Shown: positions 8,801 to 18,317, numbered from the stretch's first letter. The stretch: DNA of 64,000 nt from Microcosmobacter sp040493455 (GCF_040493455.1 NZ_JANFDA010000003.1:310001-374000); one strand, 5' to 3'. Notes: generated by a model not told the origin, from the sequence alone. Numbers and translations: made by a program.

Positions 8801-11329
8801 ATGGCAGAAGGCGAAAAACTAATTCCAATTAATATTGAAGATGAAATGAAATCGGCTTACATAGATTATTCTATGTCAGTCATTGTGTCACGTGCTTTAC
8901 CAGATGTTAGAGATGGTCTAAAACCCGTTCATAGACGTGTTCTTTACGGGATGCACGAGCTAGGTGTTAGATCTAACACAGCACACAAAAAATCTGCAAG
9001 AATAGTTGGTGAAGTTTTAGGTAAATACCATCCTCATGGTGATACTTCAGTTTATGATACTATGGTGCGTATGGCTCAAGAATGGAGCTTGCGTTATATG
9101 TTGATAGACGGACAAGGAAACTTTGGTTCTATAGATGGTGACAGTCCTGCAGCAATGCGTTATACAGAAGCACGTATGCGTAAGATATCTGAAGACATGT
9201 TGGCAGATATTGATAAGGAGACTGTAGATCATAAGTTGAATTTTGATGATACGCTTCAGGAGCCTACTGTACTTCCTACAAGAATCCCTGGGCTACTTGT
9301 TAATGGAGCATCAGGTATTGCAGTGGGTATGGCTACCAATATGCCACCACATAACCTTAGTGAAGTTGTTGATGGTACTGTTGCATATATCGATAATAAC
9401 GATATTGAAGTTGATGAATTGATGACATACATCAAGGCACCAGATTTCCCAACAGGAGGTACTATTTATGGATATGATGGTGTAAAGGAAGCTTTTCAAA
9501 CAGGAAGAGGAAGAATTGTTCTTAGAGGAAAAGCTGAAATTGAAGAAGTAAATGGTAGAGAGTGTATTATAGTTACCGAAATACCTTATCAAGTCAACAA
9601 GGCAGACATGATTAAGAAAACTGCTGATTTGGTTAACGATAAGAAACTCGATGGTATTTCTTTGATTCGTGATGAATCTGATAGAAATGGTATGCGAATC
9701 GTTTACGTATTAAAGCGTGATGCCATTCCTAACATTGTTCTAAATAAATTATACAAGTACACTGCATTGCAATCGTCATTCAGTGTAAACAATATTGCTT
9801 TAGTAAAGGGAAGACCGCAATTACTCAACTTAAAAGATCTTATCCTTCACTTTGTAGACCATCGTCATGAAGTTGTTGTAAGACGTACCAAGTATGAACT
9901 TCGCAAAGCTGAAGAGCGTGCACACATCTTAGAAGGGTTGATTATTGCTTCAGACAATATTGATGAAGTTATCGCACTAATCAGATCTTCGGCTAATGCT
10001 GATGAAGCAAGAGAGAAGTTGATAAAGCGTTTTGAGCTTACAGAGATACAAGCCAAAGCAATTGTAGAGATGCGTTTGCGTCAGCTTACAGGTTTAGAAC
10101 AGGATAAGCTACGTGCTGAATATGATAGCTTGATGAAAACCATAGAAGATCTTAAAGATATCTTAGACAAGAAAGATAGACGAATGGATATCATCAAAGA
10201 AGAACTTCTTGAGGTTAAGCAGAAATACGGAGATGACAGACGTTCAGTTATTGAGTATGCCGGAGGCGACTTAAGTATTGAAGATATGATTCCAAATGAG
10301 AAAGTTGTCATTACGATTTCTCATGCAGGTTATATTAAGCGTACCTCTTTAAATGAGTACAAAACTCAAAATAGAGGAGGTGTAGGGCAAAAAGCTTCAA
10401 CAACTAGAAATGAAGATTTCCTAGAGCATCTTTTTGTGGGAACAAACCACCAATACATGTTGTTCTTCACACAAAAAGGGAAATGCTTCTGGATGCGCGT
10501 TTATGAGATTCCAGAAGGAAGTAAAACTTCAAAAGGAAGAGCTATTCAAAACCTTATTAATATAGAGCAAGATGATAAGGTAAAAGCATTTATCTGTACT
10601 CAGGATCTTAAGGATGAAGATTATATTAATAGTCATTATGTAATCATGGCTACTAAGAAAGGTCAAGTAAAGAAAACATCTTTAGAGCAGTATTCTCGTC
10701 CAAGAACTAATGGTATCAATGCCATCACTATTAGAGAAAATGATGAGCTATTAGAAGCAAAACTTACTACAGGAGACAGTCAAGTTATGTTGGCCGTGAA
10801 ATCTGGTAAGGCAATTCGTTTCGAGGAAGAGAAAACAAGACCGATGGGACGTAATGCTTCTGGAGTAAGAGGAATCACTCTTGCTAATGATGCCGATGAA
10901 GTTATAGGCATGATTGCTGTAAACGATATGGAAAGCAATATCCTTGTTGTATCCGAAAAAGGATTCGGTAAGCGAAGTAGTTTAGAAGATTATAGAATTA
11001 CCAATAGAGGTGGAAAGGGTGTAAAAACCATTTCTATTACAGAAAAAACTGGTAACTTAGTGGCTATTAAGAATGTAACAGATGAAGATGATCTAATGAT
11101 TATCAATAAATCTGGAATTGCCATTAGGATGGAAGTTAATGATTTGAGAGTAATGGGTCGTGCCACTCAAGGTGTGAAACTTATTAATCTTAAAAACAGT
11201 GATTCTATTGCAGCAGTTGCTAAGGTGATGAAAGACGAGAATCAAGAAGAGGATGAAGCTGTTGAAAATCAAGAGGATAGTGATAATGGCACAACAATTG
11301 ATAATTCTCAGACCGAAGACAATAATTAA
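8801..11329 (+). CDS. gyrA: DNA gyrase subunit A
   Basis: 842 residues. The breakage-reunion domain is complete with the active-site Tyr121 in AAMRYTE and a quinolone region reading GDTSVYD at 80-86, so Thr82 stands where E. coli has Ser83. The C-terminal domain has the six-blade pinwheel repeats. Its GyrA box reads QNRGGVG (consensus QRRGGKG), and a second box-like NRGGKG occurs in a later blade. The last 30 residues are strongly acidic (EEDEAVENQEDSD), like the regulatory tails of other GyrA proteins. It introduces negative supercoils with GyrB. It is followed 21 bp later by a TPR gene, probably cotranscribed. Confidence 0.97.
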   Translation: MAEGEKLIPINIEDEMKSAYIDYSMSVIVSRALPDVRDGLKPVHRRVLYGMHELGVRSNTAHKKSARIVGEVLGKYHPHGDTSVYDTMVRMAQEWSLRYMLIDGQGNFGSIDGDSPAAMRYTEARMRKISEDMLADIDKETVDHKLNFDDTLQEPTVLPTRIPGLLVNGASGIAVGMATNMPPHNLSEVVDGTVAYIDNNDIEVDELMTYIKAPDFPTGGTIYGYDGVKEAFQTGRGRIVLRGKAEIEEVNGRECIIVTEIPYQVNKADMIKKTADLVNDKKLDGISLIRDESDRNGMRIVYVLKRDAIPNIVLNKLYKYTALQSSFSVNNIALVKGRPQLLNLKDLILHFVDHRHEVVVRRTKYELRKAEERAHILEGLIIASDNIDEVIALIRSSANADEAREKLIKRFELTEIQAKAIVEMRLRQLTGLEQDKLRAEYDSLMKTIEDLKDILDKKDRRMDIIKEELLEVKQKYGDDRRSVIEYAGGDLSIEDMIPNEKVVITISHAGYIKRTSLNEYKTQNRGGVGQKASTTRNEDFLEHLFVGTNHQYMLFFTQKGKCFWMRVYEIPEGSKTSKGRAIQNLINIEQDDKVKAFICTQDLKDEDYINSHYVIMATKKGQVKKTSLEQYSRPRTNGINAITIRENDELLEAKLTTGDSQVMLAVKSGKAIRFEEEKTRPMGRNASGVRGITLANDADEVIGMIAVNDMESNILVVSEKGFGKRSSLEDYRITNRGGKGVKTISITEKTGNLVAIKNVTDEDDLMIINKSGIAIRMEVNDLRVMGRATQGVKLINLKNSDSIAAVAKVMKDENQEEDEAVENQEDSDNGTTIDNSQTEDNN

Positions 11330-11350
11330 TACTAAACAAAATAACTTAAA

Positions 11351-12616
11351 ATGAAAAAACAATTAATATTCGCCCTTTCTTTAAGCTTAGGATTATTTTC
11401 TTTTGCTCAGAAGAATGAAATAAAAGCAGCAGAAAAGGCAGTAAAGAATAATAATTTCGCTGAAGCTAGATCTGCAATAAATTCAGCTGAAGGATTATTA
11501 TCTAATATGGATGAAAAGACTAAAGCAAAATTCTATTTGCTTAAGTCTAAAGCTTTCTTTGCTAATGGAACTGCTAACGATTCAGACATTAATACTGCAA
11601 TAGAAAGTATAGAAACTGCTACATCAATGAATAACTCCAAGTATAAGGCTGAAGTTGCTGAATTAAAAGGAGCTATGTTAAATACGTTTCTAACCAATGC
11701 TAATTCAGCTTTGAGTTCTAAGCAATACATGAAGTCTTCTAACTCTTTCGATAGAGCATATAAGCTTTCACCAAAGGATACTTTGTATTTATACTATGCA
11801 GCATCTACTGCCGTAACTGCTCAAGATTATGACACATCATTAAAGTACTATGAGCAATTAAGAGATATAGGGTATGAAGGTGTAGGATATGAATATACAG
11901 CAACCAATAAAGAAACTAACGTTGTTGAGAAGTTCGATAATCAAGTTATGAGAGATGCTTCCGTAAAGTCAGGGACTCATATTGCTCCAAAAGAAACTAA
12001 AACTGAATCTAAATCGGCTGAGATAATTAAGAATATTGCTTTAATCTACGTATCTAAAGGTGATAATGAAAAGGCTATTGCTGCTATGGGAGATGCTAGA
12101 AAAGAAAATCCAGATGATTTAGGTCTATTGTTGACTGAAGCTAATGTGTATCTTAAAATGGGAGAGAAGGACAAGTTTAAAAACTTGATGGAGCAAGCGA
12201 CTCAGATGGATCCTGACAATGCGGAATTACAGTACAACCTTGGTGTTATTGCTGCTGATTCTGGTGATAAAGAAGCTGCAAAAACGTATTATGAAAAAGC
12301 AGTAGAGTTAAACCCAGACTATGGAGATGCTTATACAAACCTTGCAGTTTTAATATTAGATCAAGAAGCTGAAATTGTTGAGGAAATGAATTCTCTTGGA
12401 ACCTCTGCAGCTGATGATAAAAAGTATGATGAGTTACAAGGAAAGCGTAAAGACTTATTTAGATCTGCTATTCCTTACCTAGAAAAATCTTTATCCTTAA
12501 ATCCTAAGAATATAGATATCATGAAAACCTTAAAGAATATCTATAGTAGTATTGGAGATACAGATAAGTATAAAGAGTTTAAAGCACTAATCGAATCTGC
12601 AGAATCAGGTAACTAA
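11351..12616 (+). CDS. Tetratricopeptide repeat protein, periplasmic
   Basis: 421 residues. A signal peptide (MKKQLIFALSLSLGLFSFAQ) predicts export. Several TPR units are visible, clearest in the second half (AELQYNLGVIAADSGDKEAAKTYYEKAVELNPDYGDAYTNLAVLIL, residues about 295-340, then YLEKSLSLNPKNIDIMKTLKNIY). TPRs build protein-binding superhelices, and no enzyme domain is present. It follows gyrA at 21 bp and ends in a strong terminator, so gyrA and this gene look like one operon, a pairing I cannot explain functionally. Confidence 0.85.
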   Translation: MKKQLIFALSLSLGLFSFAQKNEIKAAEKAVKNNNFAEARSAINSAEGLLSNMDEKTKAKFYLLKSKAFFANGTANDSDINTAIESIETATSMNNSKYKAEVAELKGAMLNTFLTNANSALSSKQYMKSSNSFDRAYKLSPKDTLYLYYAASTAVTAQDYDTSLKYYEQLRDIGYEGVGYEYTATNKETNVVEKFDNQVMRDASVKSGTHIAPKETKTESKSAEIIKNIALIYVSKGDNEKAIAAMGDARKENPDDLGLLLTEANVYLKMGEKDKFKNLMEQATQMDPDNAELQYNLGVIAADSGDKEAAKTYYEKAVELNPDYGDAYTNLAVLILDQEAEIVEEMNSLGTSAADDKKYDELQGKRKDLFRSAIPYLEKSLSLNPKNIDIMKTLKNIYSSIGDTDKYKEFKALIESAESGN

Positions 12617-12641
12617 CCTGTTCTGTTTATTAGTACATAAA

Positions 12642-12673
12642 AAAAAGCTGTTCATTTCGAACAGCTTTTTTTA
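12642..12673. terminator. Bidirectional terminator after the gyrA-TPR operon
   Basis: AAAAAGCTGTTC / GAACAGCTTTTT with a 5-nt loop, A run before and T run after, so it works on both strands. It separates the TPR gene from the convergent NlpC/P60 gene, whose stop lies in the T run. Confidence 0.88.
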
Positions 12674-13420
12674 TACTATCTTTTTTATGACTCTGAGCTT
12701 GTGAGTGTGTGTTCGCTCATCAACGTTGTATATGCCTGAATGATCCAAACGATCTATTCTCACTTTTCCGTGAGCATGGATGATGTAATTATCTTCCATA
12801 ATAATTCCAACATGTACAATATTCCCTTCGTTGTTATCAAAGAATGCTAAATCACCAGGTTCGCTTTCTTCAATAAAACTAAGCGCTTCTCCTTGAGTGG
12901 CTTGCTGAGATGCATCTCTTAGTAGCTTATAGCCATTCAATCGATAGACCATTTGGGTTAATCCAGAACAATCAATTCCAAAAGGAGTTTTTCCTCCCCA
13001 TAGATAAGGTGCGTTCAAATAAAGAAATGCGGTTTCTATTAGATTTGATTTGTCAGACTTAGGCTCTTCAAGATTGCTATCAAAACGATGGTTTAATAAC
13101 TCAAGACCATTTAATGTAGAACCTATAGGAATAGGATATAATTGATCTTGTTCATCCTGAATATATTCAACTAAGTGATTTGATAACTGTGGCGTTGCAC
13201 TATCTAAGTTTGAATAGTTCTCCTCTGAAACTTCTAGATATTGCTTGTTGTCAATCCAGCCTTCATAACGATCGTAAGCAATCCTTATTTTACTCCAGGA
13301 CTTACGTTTTTCAATAACTTTAAAATGTTCACCATAAAGTACTTGCGAGACCATTTCCGAAGTATCAGAAGGCTCCAATCTCATAGGCACAATGCCAAGA
13401 TTACAAATACCGTACAGCAT
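12671..13420 (-). CDS. NlpC/P60 family cell-wall hydrolase with SH3 region
   Basis: 249 residues. An N-terminal SH3-like region (about 8-65, ending RYEGWIDNKQYLEV) precedes an NlpC/P60 cysteine peptidase domain (125-249). The catalytic residues are visible: Cys151 in DCSGL, His203 in VHVGI and a third polar residue around His215. These enzymes cleave D-Glu-gamma-diaminopimelate bonds in peptidoglycan peptides. No signal peptide is evident, which suits a cytosolic dipeptidyl-peptidase VI-like recycling role better than a secreted autolysin. It lies 10 bp downstream of the thiolase gene on the same strand and may be cotranscribed with it. Confidence 0.85.
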   Translation of the reverse strand: MLYGICNLGIVPMRLEPSDTSEMVSQVLYGEHFKVIEKRKSWSKIRIAYDRYEGWIDNKQYLEVSEENYSNLDSATPQLSNHLVEYIQDEQDQLYPIPIGSTLNGLELLNHRFDSNLEEPKSDKSNLIETAFLYLNAPYLWGGKTPFGIDCSGLTQMVYRLNGYKLLRDASQQATQGEALSFIEESEPGDLAFFDNNEGNIVHVGIIMEDNYIIHAHGKVRIDRLDHSGIYNVDERTHTHKLRVIKKIV

Positions 13421-13430
13421 TAAGGAAAAG

Positions 13431-14609
13431 TTAGTTACGCTCTAGTACCACAGCAGAAGCTCCACCACCACCATTGCAGATAGCAGCAGCACCAAGCTTA
13501 GCATTATTTTGATCTAACACGTTTAATAATGTAATAAGAATACGAACACCAGAACATCCTAATGGATGACCTAGAGATACAGCACCACCATTTACATTGA
13601 CATTAGAATCATCTAGACCTAATATCTTCATGTTTGCCAATCCTACTACAGAAAACGCCTCGTTGAATTCAAAATAATCAACATCATTAATATCTACATT
13701 TGCTTTAGCCAAAGCTTTAGGTAACGCCTTAGCTGGAGCAGTTGTAAACCATTTTGGTTCATGTGCAGCATCAGCATAACTCTTTATAGTTGCTAAAGGT
13801 GTAAGACCTAATTCTTCTGCTTTTGCTCTGCTCATCAACACCATAGCACCAGCACCATCATTTATGGTTGATGCATTAGCAGCAGTTACAGTACCATCTT
13901 TTGTAAACGCAGGTCTAAGATTAGGAATCTTTTCTAGTTTTACATTTGTGTACTCCTCATCTTTAGAAACCACAACTGGCTCACCTCTTCTTTGAGGAAC
14001 TTCAACAGGAACGACTTCATTATCAAATTTACCATTGTCCCAAGCATCAGCAGATCTCTTATAAGATTGAATCGCAAAAGCATCCTGGTCTTCTCTAGAA
14101 AACTCATATTCGGTAGCACAAGCATCCGCACAAACTCCCATAGCATTTTGGTCGTATACATCTACCAAACCATCTTTCTGCATACCATCTTCCATTTTCA
14201 CAGGGCCAAATTTGCTAGCGCTTCTTGCGTGATAATAATGCGGAATAAGACTCATGTTTTCCATACCACCAGCAACAACAATATCAGCATCTCCAAGTTG
14301 AATAGCTTGTGCACCTTGCATAACGGCTTTCATACCAGAAGCACAAACTTTATTAATTGTAGTACAAGGCACTGTATCTGGAATACCAGCAAAAATTGCT
14401 GCCTGACGTGCTGGAGCTTGTCCTGTTCCGGCTTGTACAACATTTCCCATGAGAACCTCTTCAACTAAATTTGGATCTAAATTTATTTTATCTAGAGCAC
14501 CTTTTATAGCAACAGCACCAAGTTTTGGAGCTGGAACACTAGATAGAGAACCCAAAAAACTTCCTATTGGTGTACGTACAGCGGATACAATAACTACGTC
14601 TTTATTCAT
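13431..14609 (-). CDS. Acetyl-CoA C-acetyltransferase (thiolase)
   Basis: 392 residues, the standard thiolase length. Nucleophile Cys89 in NKVCASGMKAV, the NEAF motif, the catalytic His in SLGHPLGCSG (about 349) and the second catalytic Cys in AAICNGGGG (about 379) are all in place. It interconverts two acetyl-CoA with acetoacetyl-CoA, or cleaves 3-ketoacyl-CoA, in the cytosol. Short-chain specificity is likely from overall similarity to AtoB/PhaA, but this is inference. It is followed at 10 bp by the NlpC/P60 gene. Confidence 0.93.
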   Translation of the reverse strand: MNKDVVIVSAVRTPIGSFLGSLSSVPAPKLGAVAIKGALDKINLDPNLVEEVLMGNVVQAGTGQAPARQAAIFAGIPDTVPCTTINKVCASGMKAVMQGAQAIQLGDADIVVAGGMENMSLIPHYYHARSASKFGPVKMEDGMQKDGLVDVYDQNAMGVCADACATEYEFSREDQDAFAIQSYKRSADAWDNGKFDNEVVPVEVPQRRGEPVVVSKDEEYTNVKLEKIPNLRPAFTKDGTVTAANASTINDGAGAMVLMSRAKAEELGLTPLATIKSYADAAHEPKWFTTAPAKALPKALAKANVDINDVDYFEFNEAFSVVGLANMKILGLDDSNVNVNGGAVSLGHPLGCSGVRILITLLNVLDQNNAKLGAAAICNGGGGASAVVLERN

Positions 14610-14698
14610 TATTATTTATTTAAGTTTTGATGCTGCGAAATTAATCATTTTTTTACAACTAATTGCCTACAGAAATGCCCTAAACCTATATAATTTAT

Positions 14699-14706
14699 TA
14701 CATTTG
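14699..14706 (+). promoter_or_regulatory. -7 promoter element of the PgpH-like gene
   Basis: TACATTTG matches TAnnTTTG. The predicted start near 14713 is 12 nt before the ATG at 14725, which rules out longer upstream starts. Confidence 0.55.
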
Positions 14707-14724
14707 AATTTATACGTTCGCCAG

Positions 14725-16770
14725 ATGAATACATTCATTAACTATTGGTATAAGAATCACTCACTTATCTATAAAGTACTCTTGTTTTTGGGTACTACAT
14801 TTATGATTGTATATCTGTTTCCGAAAAGTGGGAAATTTAAATACAATTTCGAAAGAGGTAAGCCCTGGCAATCCGAAAATCTTTACGCACCTTTCGATTT
14901 TGCGGTTATAAAAAGTGATGCCGAAGTCAATAAGGAACAACAAGATATAGAGTCGAATAGTGTTATTTACTTCAATATAAATAGTGCTATTAGCCCTTCA
15001 GTAATAGCCGATTATGACAACAAGTTTGAAAGCGTTTTTACAGATTCATTACTTCAGAATAAAAGAGCATTATATACCACAGGTAAAGAGGCTTTAGAGG
15101 ATTTGTATCGTGTTGGGGTTTTGGATCAGGACTATGATTATACAGATGATAAGAAGGTGGTTTTGCTGGATAATCAAGTAAGAAAGGCAACCGTTAACTA
15201 TTCTGATCTTACAAAGTTTGATGCCTATCGAAGTCTTATCAATAGAAGGCTAAGTCAACGTAATCTTCTACAACATGAAACTGAAGTTTTATCGCTCTTT
15301 TTTGATGTAATGAAGCCAAATTTATCCTTCAATGAATCTCTTACTAATAATGCCTTAGAAGAAGAACTGAAATCTATTTCATTAACTAGAGATATTATTG
15401 AACGGGAAACCCTTATTGTGTCTAAAGGTGAAGTGGTTGAAGGGGATACTTACAATATTTTAAAATCATTAGAAGCGGAATATGAATCTCAAGTATGGAG
15501 CGAATCCAACTACTATTGGGTGGTCTTTGCCTACACATTATTAGTAGCTTTAGCATTACTTATGCTATTACTTTTCCTGAGGAAATATCGGATAGATGTT
15601 TTTGAAAACAACATCAAAGTAACGTTCATATTCTTCAATATTCTTTTAATGATTGTGCTTACGGTGCTTGTCATTAACTACAATGTGCGTTACCTGTACA
15701 TAGTGCCTTTGTGTATTCTTCCTTTGGTCTTAAAAGCCTTTTTTGATGCTCGACTAGGATTGTTTGCACATGTACTTACTGTACTGTTATTAGGATTTAT
15801 TGTGCCCAATAGTTATGAGTATATGTTCCTGCAAATCATTGCAGGTATCGTTACAATATTGACTGTTTCAGAATTATACAAACGTGCAAACCTGTTTATA
15901 TCTGTTGGGCAGATTACGCTAATTTATATCATTGCCTATTTTGCATTTTTCGTAATTCATGAAGGCAATGTTGTTAACCTGAAGCTAGAAACCTTTGGAC
16001 TATTTATTCTTTGTGGATTGGCAACACTTTTTGTTCAGCCACTAATCTATATGTACGAAAAGATATTTGGCTTGGTGTCCGATGTATCCCTCTTAGAACT
16101 GTCTGACACGAATTCTAAATTATTGAAAGAATTATCAAATAAAGCTCCTGGGACGTTTCATCATTCATTAAATGTTGCAAACTTAGCTGAAGCATCAGCA
16201 AATGAAATTGGTGCAAATTCTATGTTGGTTAGAGTAGGTGCTTTATATCATGATATAGGAAAGATGAAGAACCCTTCATTCTTCACAGAAAACCAATCGA
16301 CAGGTATCAATCCACATGATGAATTGTCTGCAGCTGAAAGCGCAAGGATTATCATTGATCACGTATTACATGGTATAGAGATTGCTAAGAAGAATAACCT
16401 GCCAGATAGAGTTATAGATTTCATTAGAACGCATCATGGGACTAGTTTGGTCTATTATTTCTATATGAAGGAAAAAGCTGTTAATGAGAACGTGGATGAT
16501 TCAGACTTTAGATATGAAGGTCCAAATCCATTTAGTAAAGAAACGGCAATATTGATGATGTGTGATAGTGTAGAAGCCGCTTCAAAAAGTTTGAAAGAAC
16601 CAACATCCAATAAAATTGATGGCTTTGTAGAGACGATAATTAATAAACAAATGGAGGAAGGTCAGTTCTTGAATGCTAATATTACTTTTAAGGAGATTCA
16701 ACTGATTAAGAAGGTCTTAAAAAAGAAGTTGGCCAACATGTTTCACCTTAGAATAGAATATCCAGAATAA
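14725..16770 (+). CDS. 7TM-HD family membrane phosphodiesterase, PgpH-like
   Basis: 681 residues from ATG 14725, chosen because a TAnnTTTG promoter lies just upstream and the N-terminus then has a normal first membrane helix (about 14-32). An extracytoplasmic 7TMR-HDED-type region (about 35-255) follows, then a block of seven or so membrane helices (about 260-460) and a cytosolic HD domain with FHHSLNVAN (near 478), YHDIGK (near 508) and RTHHG. This architecture matches PgpH, which hydrolyses c-di-AMP. The metal ligands appear intact. The substrate is inferred from family, and no c-di-AMP cyclase is in this window. Confidence 0.88.
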   Translation: MNTFINYWYKNHSLIYKVLLFLGTTFMIVYLFPKSGKFKYNFERGKPWQSENLYAPFDFAVIKSDAEVNKEQQDIESNSVIYFNINSAISPSVIADYDNKFESVFTDSLLQNKRALYTTGKEALEDLYRVGVLDQDYDYTDDKKVVLLDNQVRKATVNYSDLTKFDAYRSLINRRLSQRNLLQHETEVLSLFFDVMKPNLSFNESLTNNALEEELKSISLTRDIIERETLIVSKGEVVEGDTYNILKSLEAEYESQVWSESNYYWVVFAYTLLVALALLMLLLFLRKYRIDVFENNIKVTFIFFNILLMIVLTVLVINYNVRYLYIVPLCILPLVLKAFFDARLGLFAHVLTVLLLGFIVPNSYEYMFLQIIAGIVTILTVSELYKRANLFISVGQITLIYIIAYFAFFVIHEGNVVNLKLETFGLFILCGLATLFVQPLIYMYEKIFGLVSDVSLLELSDTNSKLLKELSNKAPGTFHHSLNVANLAEASANEIGANSMLVRVGALYHDIGKMKNPSFFTENQSTGINPHDELSAAESARIIIDHVLHGIEIAKKNNLPDRVIDFIRTHHGTSLVYYFYMKEKAVNENVDDSDFRYEGPNPFSKETAILMMCDSVEAASKSLKEPTSNKIDGFVETIINKQMEEGQFLNANITFKEIQLIKKVLKKKLANMFHLRIEYPE

Positions 16771-16794
16771 GTACTGCAAAAAAGTTTAAAATTG

Positions 16795-16826
16795 TTTGCG
16801 TTCTAGTAGATGATGAATTACATTTG
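16795..16826 (+). promoter_or_regulatory. Promoter of the tRNA-Ser/Pro cluster
   Basis: TTTG at 16795-16798, exactly 20 nt, then TACATTTG at 16819-16826. It matches the spacing of the other tRNA promoters in this window. Confidence 0.7.
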
Positions 16827-16863
16827 CATCCGCTAAATGCGAAACGTTCATATAATTTGAATA

Positions 16864-16950
16864 GGAGAGGTGCCAGAGTGGTAATGGAGCAGATTGCTAA
16901 TCTGTCAACGCGTAAGTGTTGCCCGGGTTCGAATCCCGGTCTCTCCGCCA
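16864..16950 (+). tRNA. tRNA-Ser (GCT)
   Basis: A class II tRNA with a long variable arm. The acceptor GGAGAGG pairs with TCTCTCC (last pair G-T). The anticodon loop is ATTGCTAAT with anticodon GCT, which reads AGC/AGU. The T arm has GGTTCGAATCC. CCA is encoded (16948-16950), unlike the other tRNAs here. Confidence 0.95.
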
Positions 16951-16955
16951 GTTTT

Positions 16956-17030
16956 CGGGGTGTAGCGTAGCCCGGTTATCGCGCCGCGTTTGGGACGCGG
17001 AGGTCGCAGGTTCGAATCCTGCCACCCCGA
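16956..17030 (+). tRNA. tRNA-Pro (TGG)
   Basis: The acceptor CGGGGTG pairs with CACCCCG. The anticodon stem CCGCG/CGCGG encloses loop TTTGGGA with anticodon TGG. The T arm has GGTTCGAATCC and the discriminator is A. CCA is not encoded. It starts 5 nt after tRNA-Ser and must be cotranscribed with it. Confidence 0.95.
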
Positions 17031-17165
17031 CAAATGAAGCTCAAAAGGTCTTGTAGAAAGTTTACTTTCTTAAAAGAGCTAAGAGATTCATTGCATTGAA
17101 GCTAAGCTTCAATTTGCAACCACATATTTTCAGGATCACTGAACATAGTGAAGTAATCCTTGAAG

Positions 17166-17239
17166 GGTCGCGTAGCTCAGCTGGATAGAGCATCTGCCTT
17201 CTAAGCAGACGGTCACAGGTTCGAATCCTGTCGCGATCA
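17166..17239 (+). tRNA. tRNA-Arg (TCT)
   Basis: The acceptor GGTCGCG pairs with CGCGATC (one G-T). The anticodon stem TCTGC/GCAGA encloses loop CTTCTAA with anticodon TCT, which reads AGA/AGG. The discriminator is A and CCA is not encoded. It lies 135 nt after tRNA-Pro. The spacer contains no gene, and the three tRNAs probably form one transcript ending at the next hairpin. Confidence 0.95.
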
Positions 17240-17252
17240 CGAATAAATCAAA

Positions 17253-17284
17253 AAGCAAGCAAAAACATAAAGCTTGCTTTTTTG
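17253..17284 (+). terminator. Terminator of the tRNA cluster
   Basis: AAGCAAGC (17253-17260) pairs with GCTTGCTT (17272-17279), followed by T-rich sequence. Confidence 0.8.
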
Positions 17285-17385
17285 TTTTTGTGGGTTTTTG
17301 GTTTTCAAAGCGGAACGCTTTGGATCATAAAATAATCCTGTACGATTATATTACTCACTTCTATTAAGAAGTGGCTTTTTTTTAA

Positions 17386-17850
17386 CTATTTTAAATTCCC
17401 AAAAACTTCAATAAGCTTTTCCTGTCTATAAGCAAAGATTTCTTCAAGCTTAGGTTTCACAATGATTGGATGCATGAGTTGACCAAGCCAACCAAACGGT
17501 AATTTGTAGTCAATGATATCTTCCATCTCTACACCGCCTTCAATAGGTTTAATGAAGTGCTTATGATGCCAAAGTGCATAAGGTCCGAAGCGCTGTTCGT
17601 CTACAAAGTATTCTTTATCGACCACATGAGTGATTTCGGTAACCCACTTGGTTTTTATACCTAAAACTGGTGTAACAATATATTGTATAATCTGACCTGG
17701 ATACATCGGTCGATCTGCTCCAGATAGAATATTAAAACCCATATAATCTGGAGTAATGGTTTTTAGATTTGTAGGATCTGATAAGAAGTCCCAGGCTTGT
17801 TCGATGCTAATTGGAAGTTTTTGTGTTTTATGTAATCTGTAAATTTTCAA
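17386..17850 (-). CDS. SRPBCC family protein
   Basis: 154 residues if it starts at the TTG at 17850, which gives the usual family N-terminus (MKIYRLHKTQKLPIS) and leaves 2 nt after the tspO stop. An ATG at 17898 would add 16 unusual residues and overlap tspO. The START/SRPBCC fold is recognised from PISIEQAWDFLSDPTNLKTITP and from WHHKHFIKPIEGGVEMEDIIDY. Such proteins bind hydrophobic ligands in a deep cavity, and the ligand here is unknown. It is the last gene of the SDR - Lacal_2735 - tspO - SRPBCC operon. Confidence 0.82.
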   Translation of the reverse strand: MKIYRLHKTQKLPISIEQAWDFLSDPTNLKTITPDYMGFNILSGADRPMYPGQIIQYIVTPVLGIKTKWVTEITHVVDKEYFVDEQRFGPYALWHHKHFIKPIEGGVEMEDIIDYKLPFGWLGQLMHPIIVKPKLEEIFAYRQEKLIEVFGNLK

Positions 17851-17852
17851 TA

Positions 17853-18317
17853 TTAATTGTATAAAGCGATATAAAGGTTTAAAGATATGGCAATGCAAAG
17901 CCAGAGTATATAAGGTAATAGCAGTAGTCTAATGCTTTTCATTTTATCAAACTGAAACTGAAAAAAATAATATAGAATCACAATGAGTAATGCAACGAGT
18001 ACTATTAGTCCTAGATTAATTAAATGTTGATTGAAGAACACATAATTCCAGCTTACATTAAGCAGAAAAGCAATACTGAATATGACTACAAAATAGGACA
18101 TCTTAATGTTCCCCAACAAGTAACTAAGGTAAATGGAAAAACAAATCATGATTGTCGTCCAAGCAAAGCCAAATACCCAGCCAGGAGGTGTCCAAGGGGC
18201 TTTGTTGAGATTCAAGTACCATTCTGTTTGAGGGCCATTCGCCATAAGCCAATTGCATATAGCCAGACCACCAAAGTTGATGAATAAGAATAGGATTATG
18301 AGTATTAATTGCTTCAC
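17853..18317 (-). CDS. tspO: TspO/MBR family tryptophan-rich membrane protein
   Basis: 154 residues with five membrane helices, the canonical TspO size. The family marks are present: APWTPPGWVFGFAWTTI at 40-56 and the NVSWNYVFF motif in helix 3. TspO proteins bind porphyrins and related ligands and act in tetrapyrrole/oxidative or light stress responses. The start overlaps the preceding small gene by 4 nt (ATGA), so translation is probably coupled. Together with the SRPBCC and SDR genes it belongs to a cluster of stress-type functions. Confidence 0.92.
   Translation of the reverse strand: MKQLILIILFLFINFGGLAICNWLMANGPQTEWYLNLNKAPWTPPGWVFGFAWTTIMICFSIYLSYLLGNIKMSYFVVIFSIAFLLNVSWNYVFFNQHLINLGLIVLVALLIVILYYFFQFQFDKMKSIRLLLLPYILWLCIAISLNLYIALYN

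Noticed and set aside
8877..8900. Thr at the quinolone-region Ser83 position of GyrA as a resistance mutation
   Set aside because: Thr occurs naturally at this position in many bacteria, so the sequence alone does not indicate acquired resistance.
13992..14468. 158-codon plus-strand frame inside the thiolase gene
   Set aside because: It is antisense to a perfectly conserved enzyme, and its composition (Ser/Asn/Ile/His-rich) is that of a shadow frame.
14449..14724. 92-codon N-terminal extension of the PgpH-like gene
   Set aside because: It overlaps the thiolase gene antisense and lies upstream of a good TAnnTTTG promoter at 14699; the normal start is 14725.
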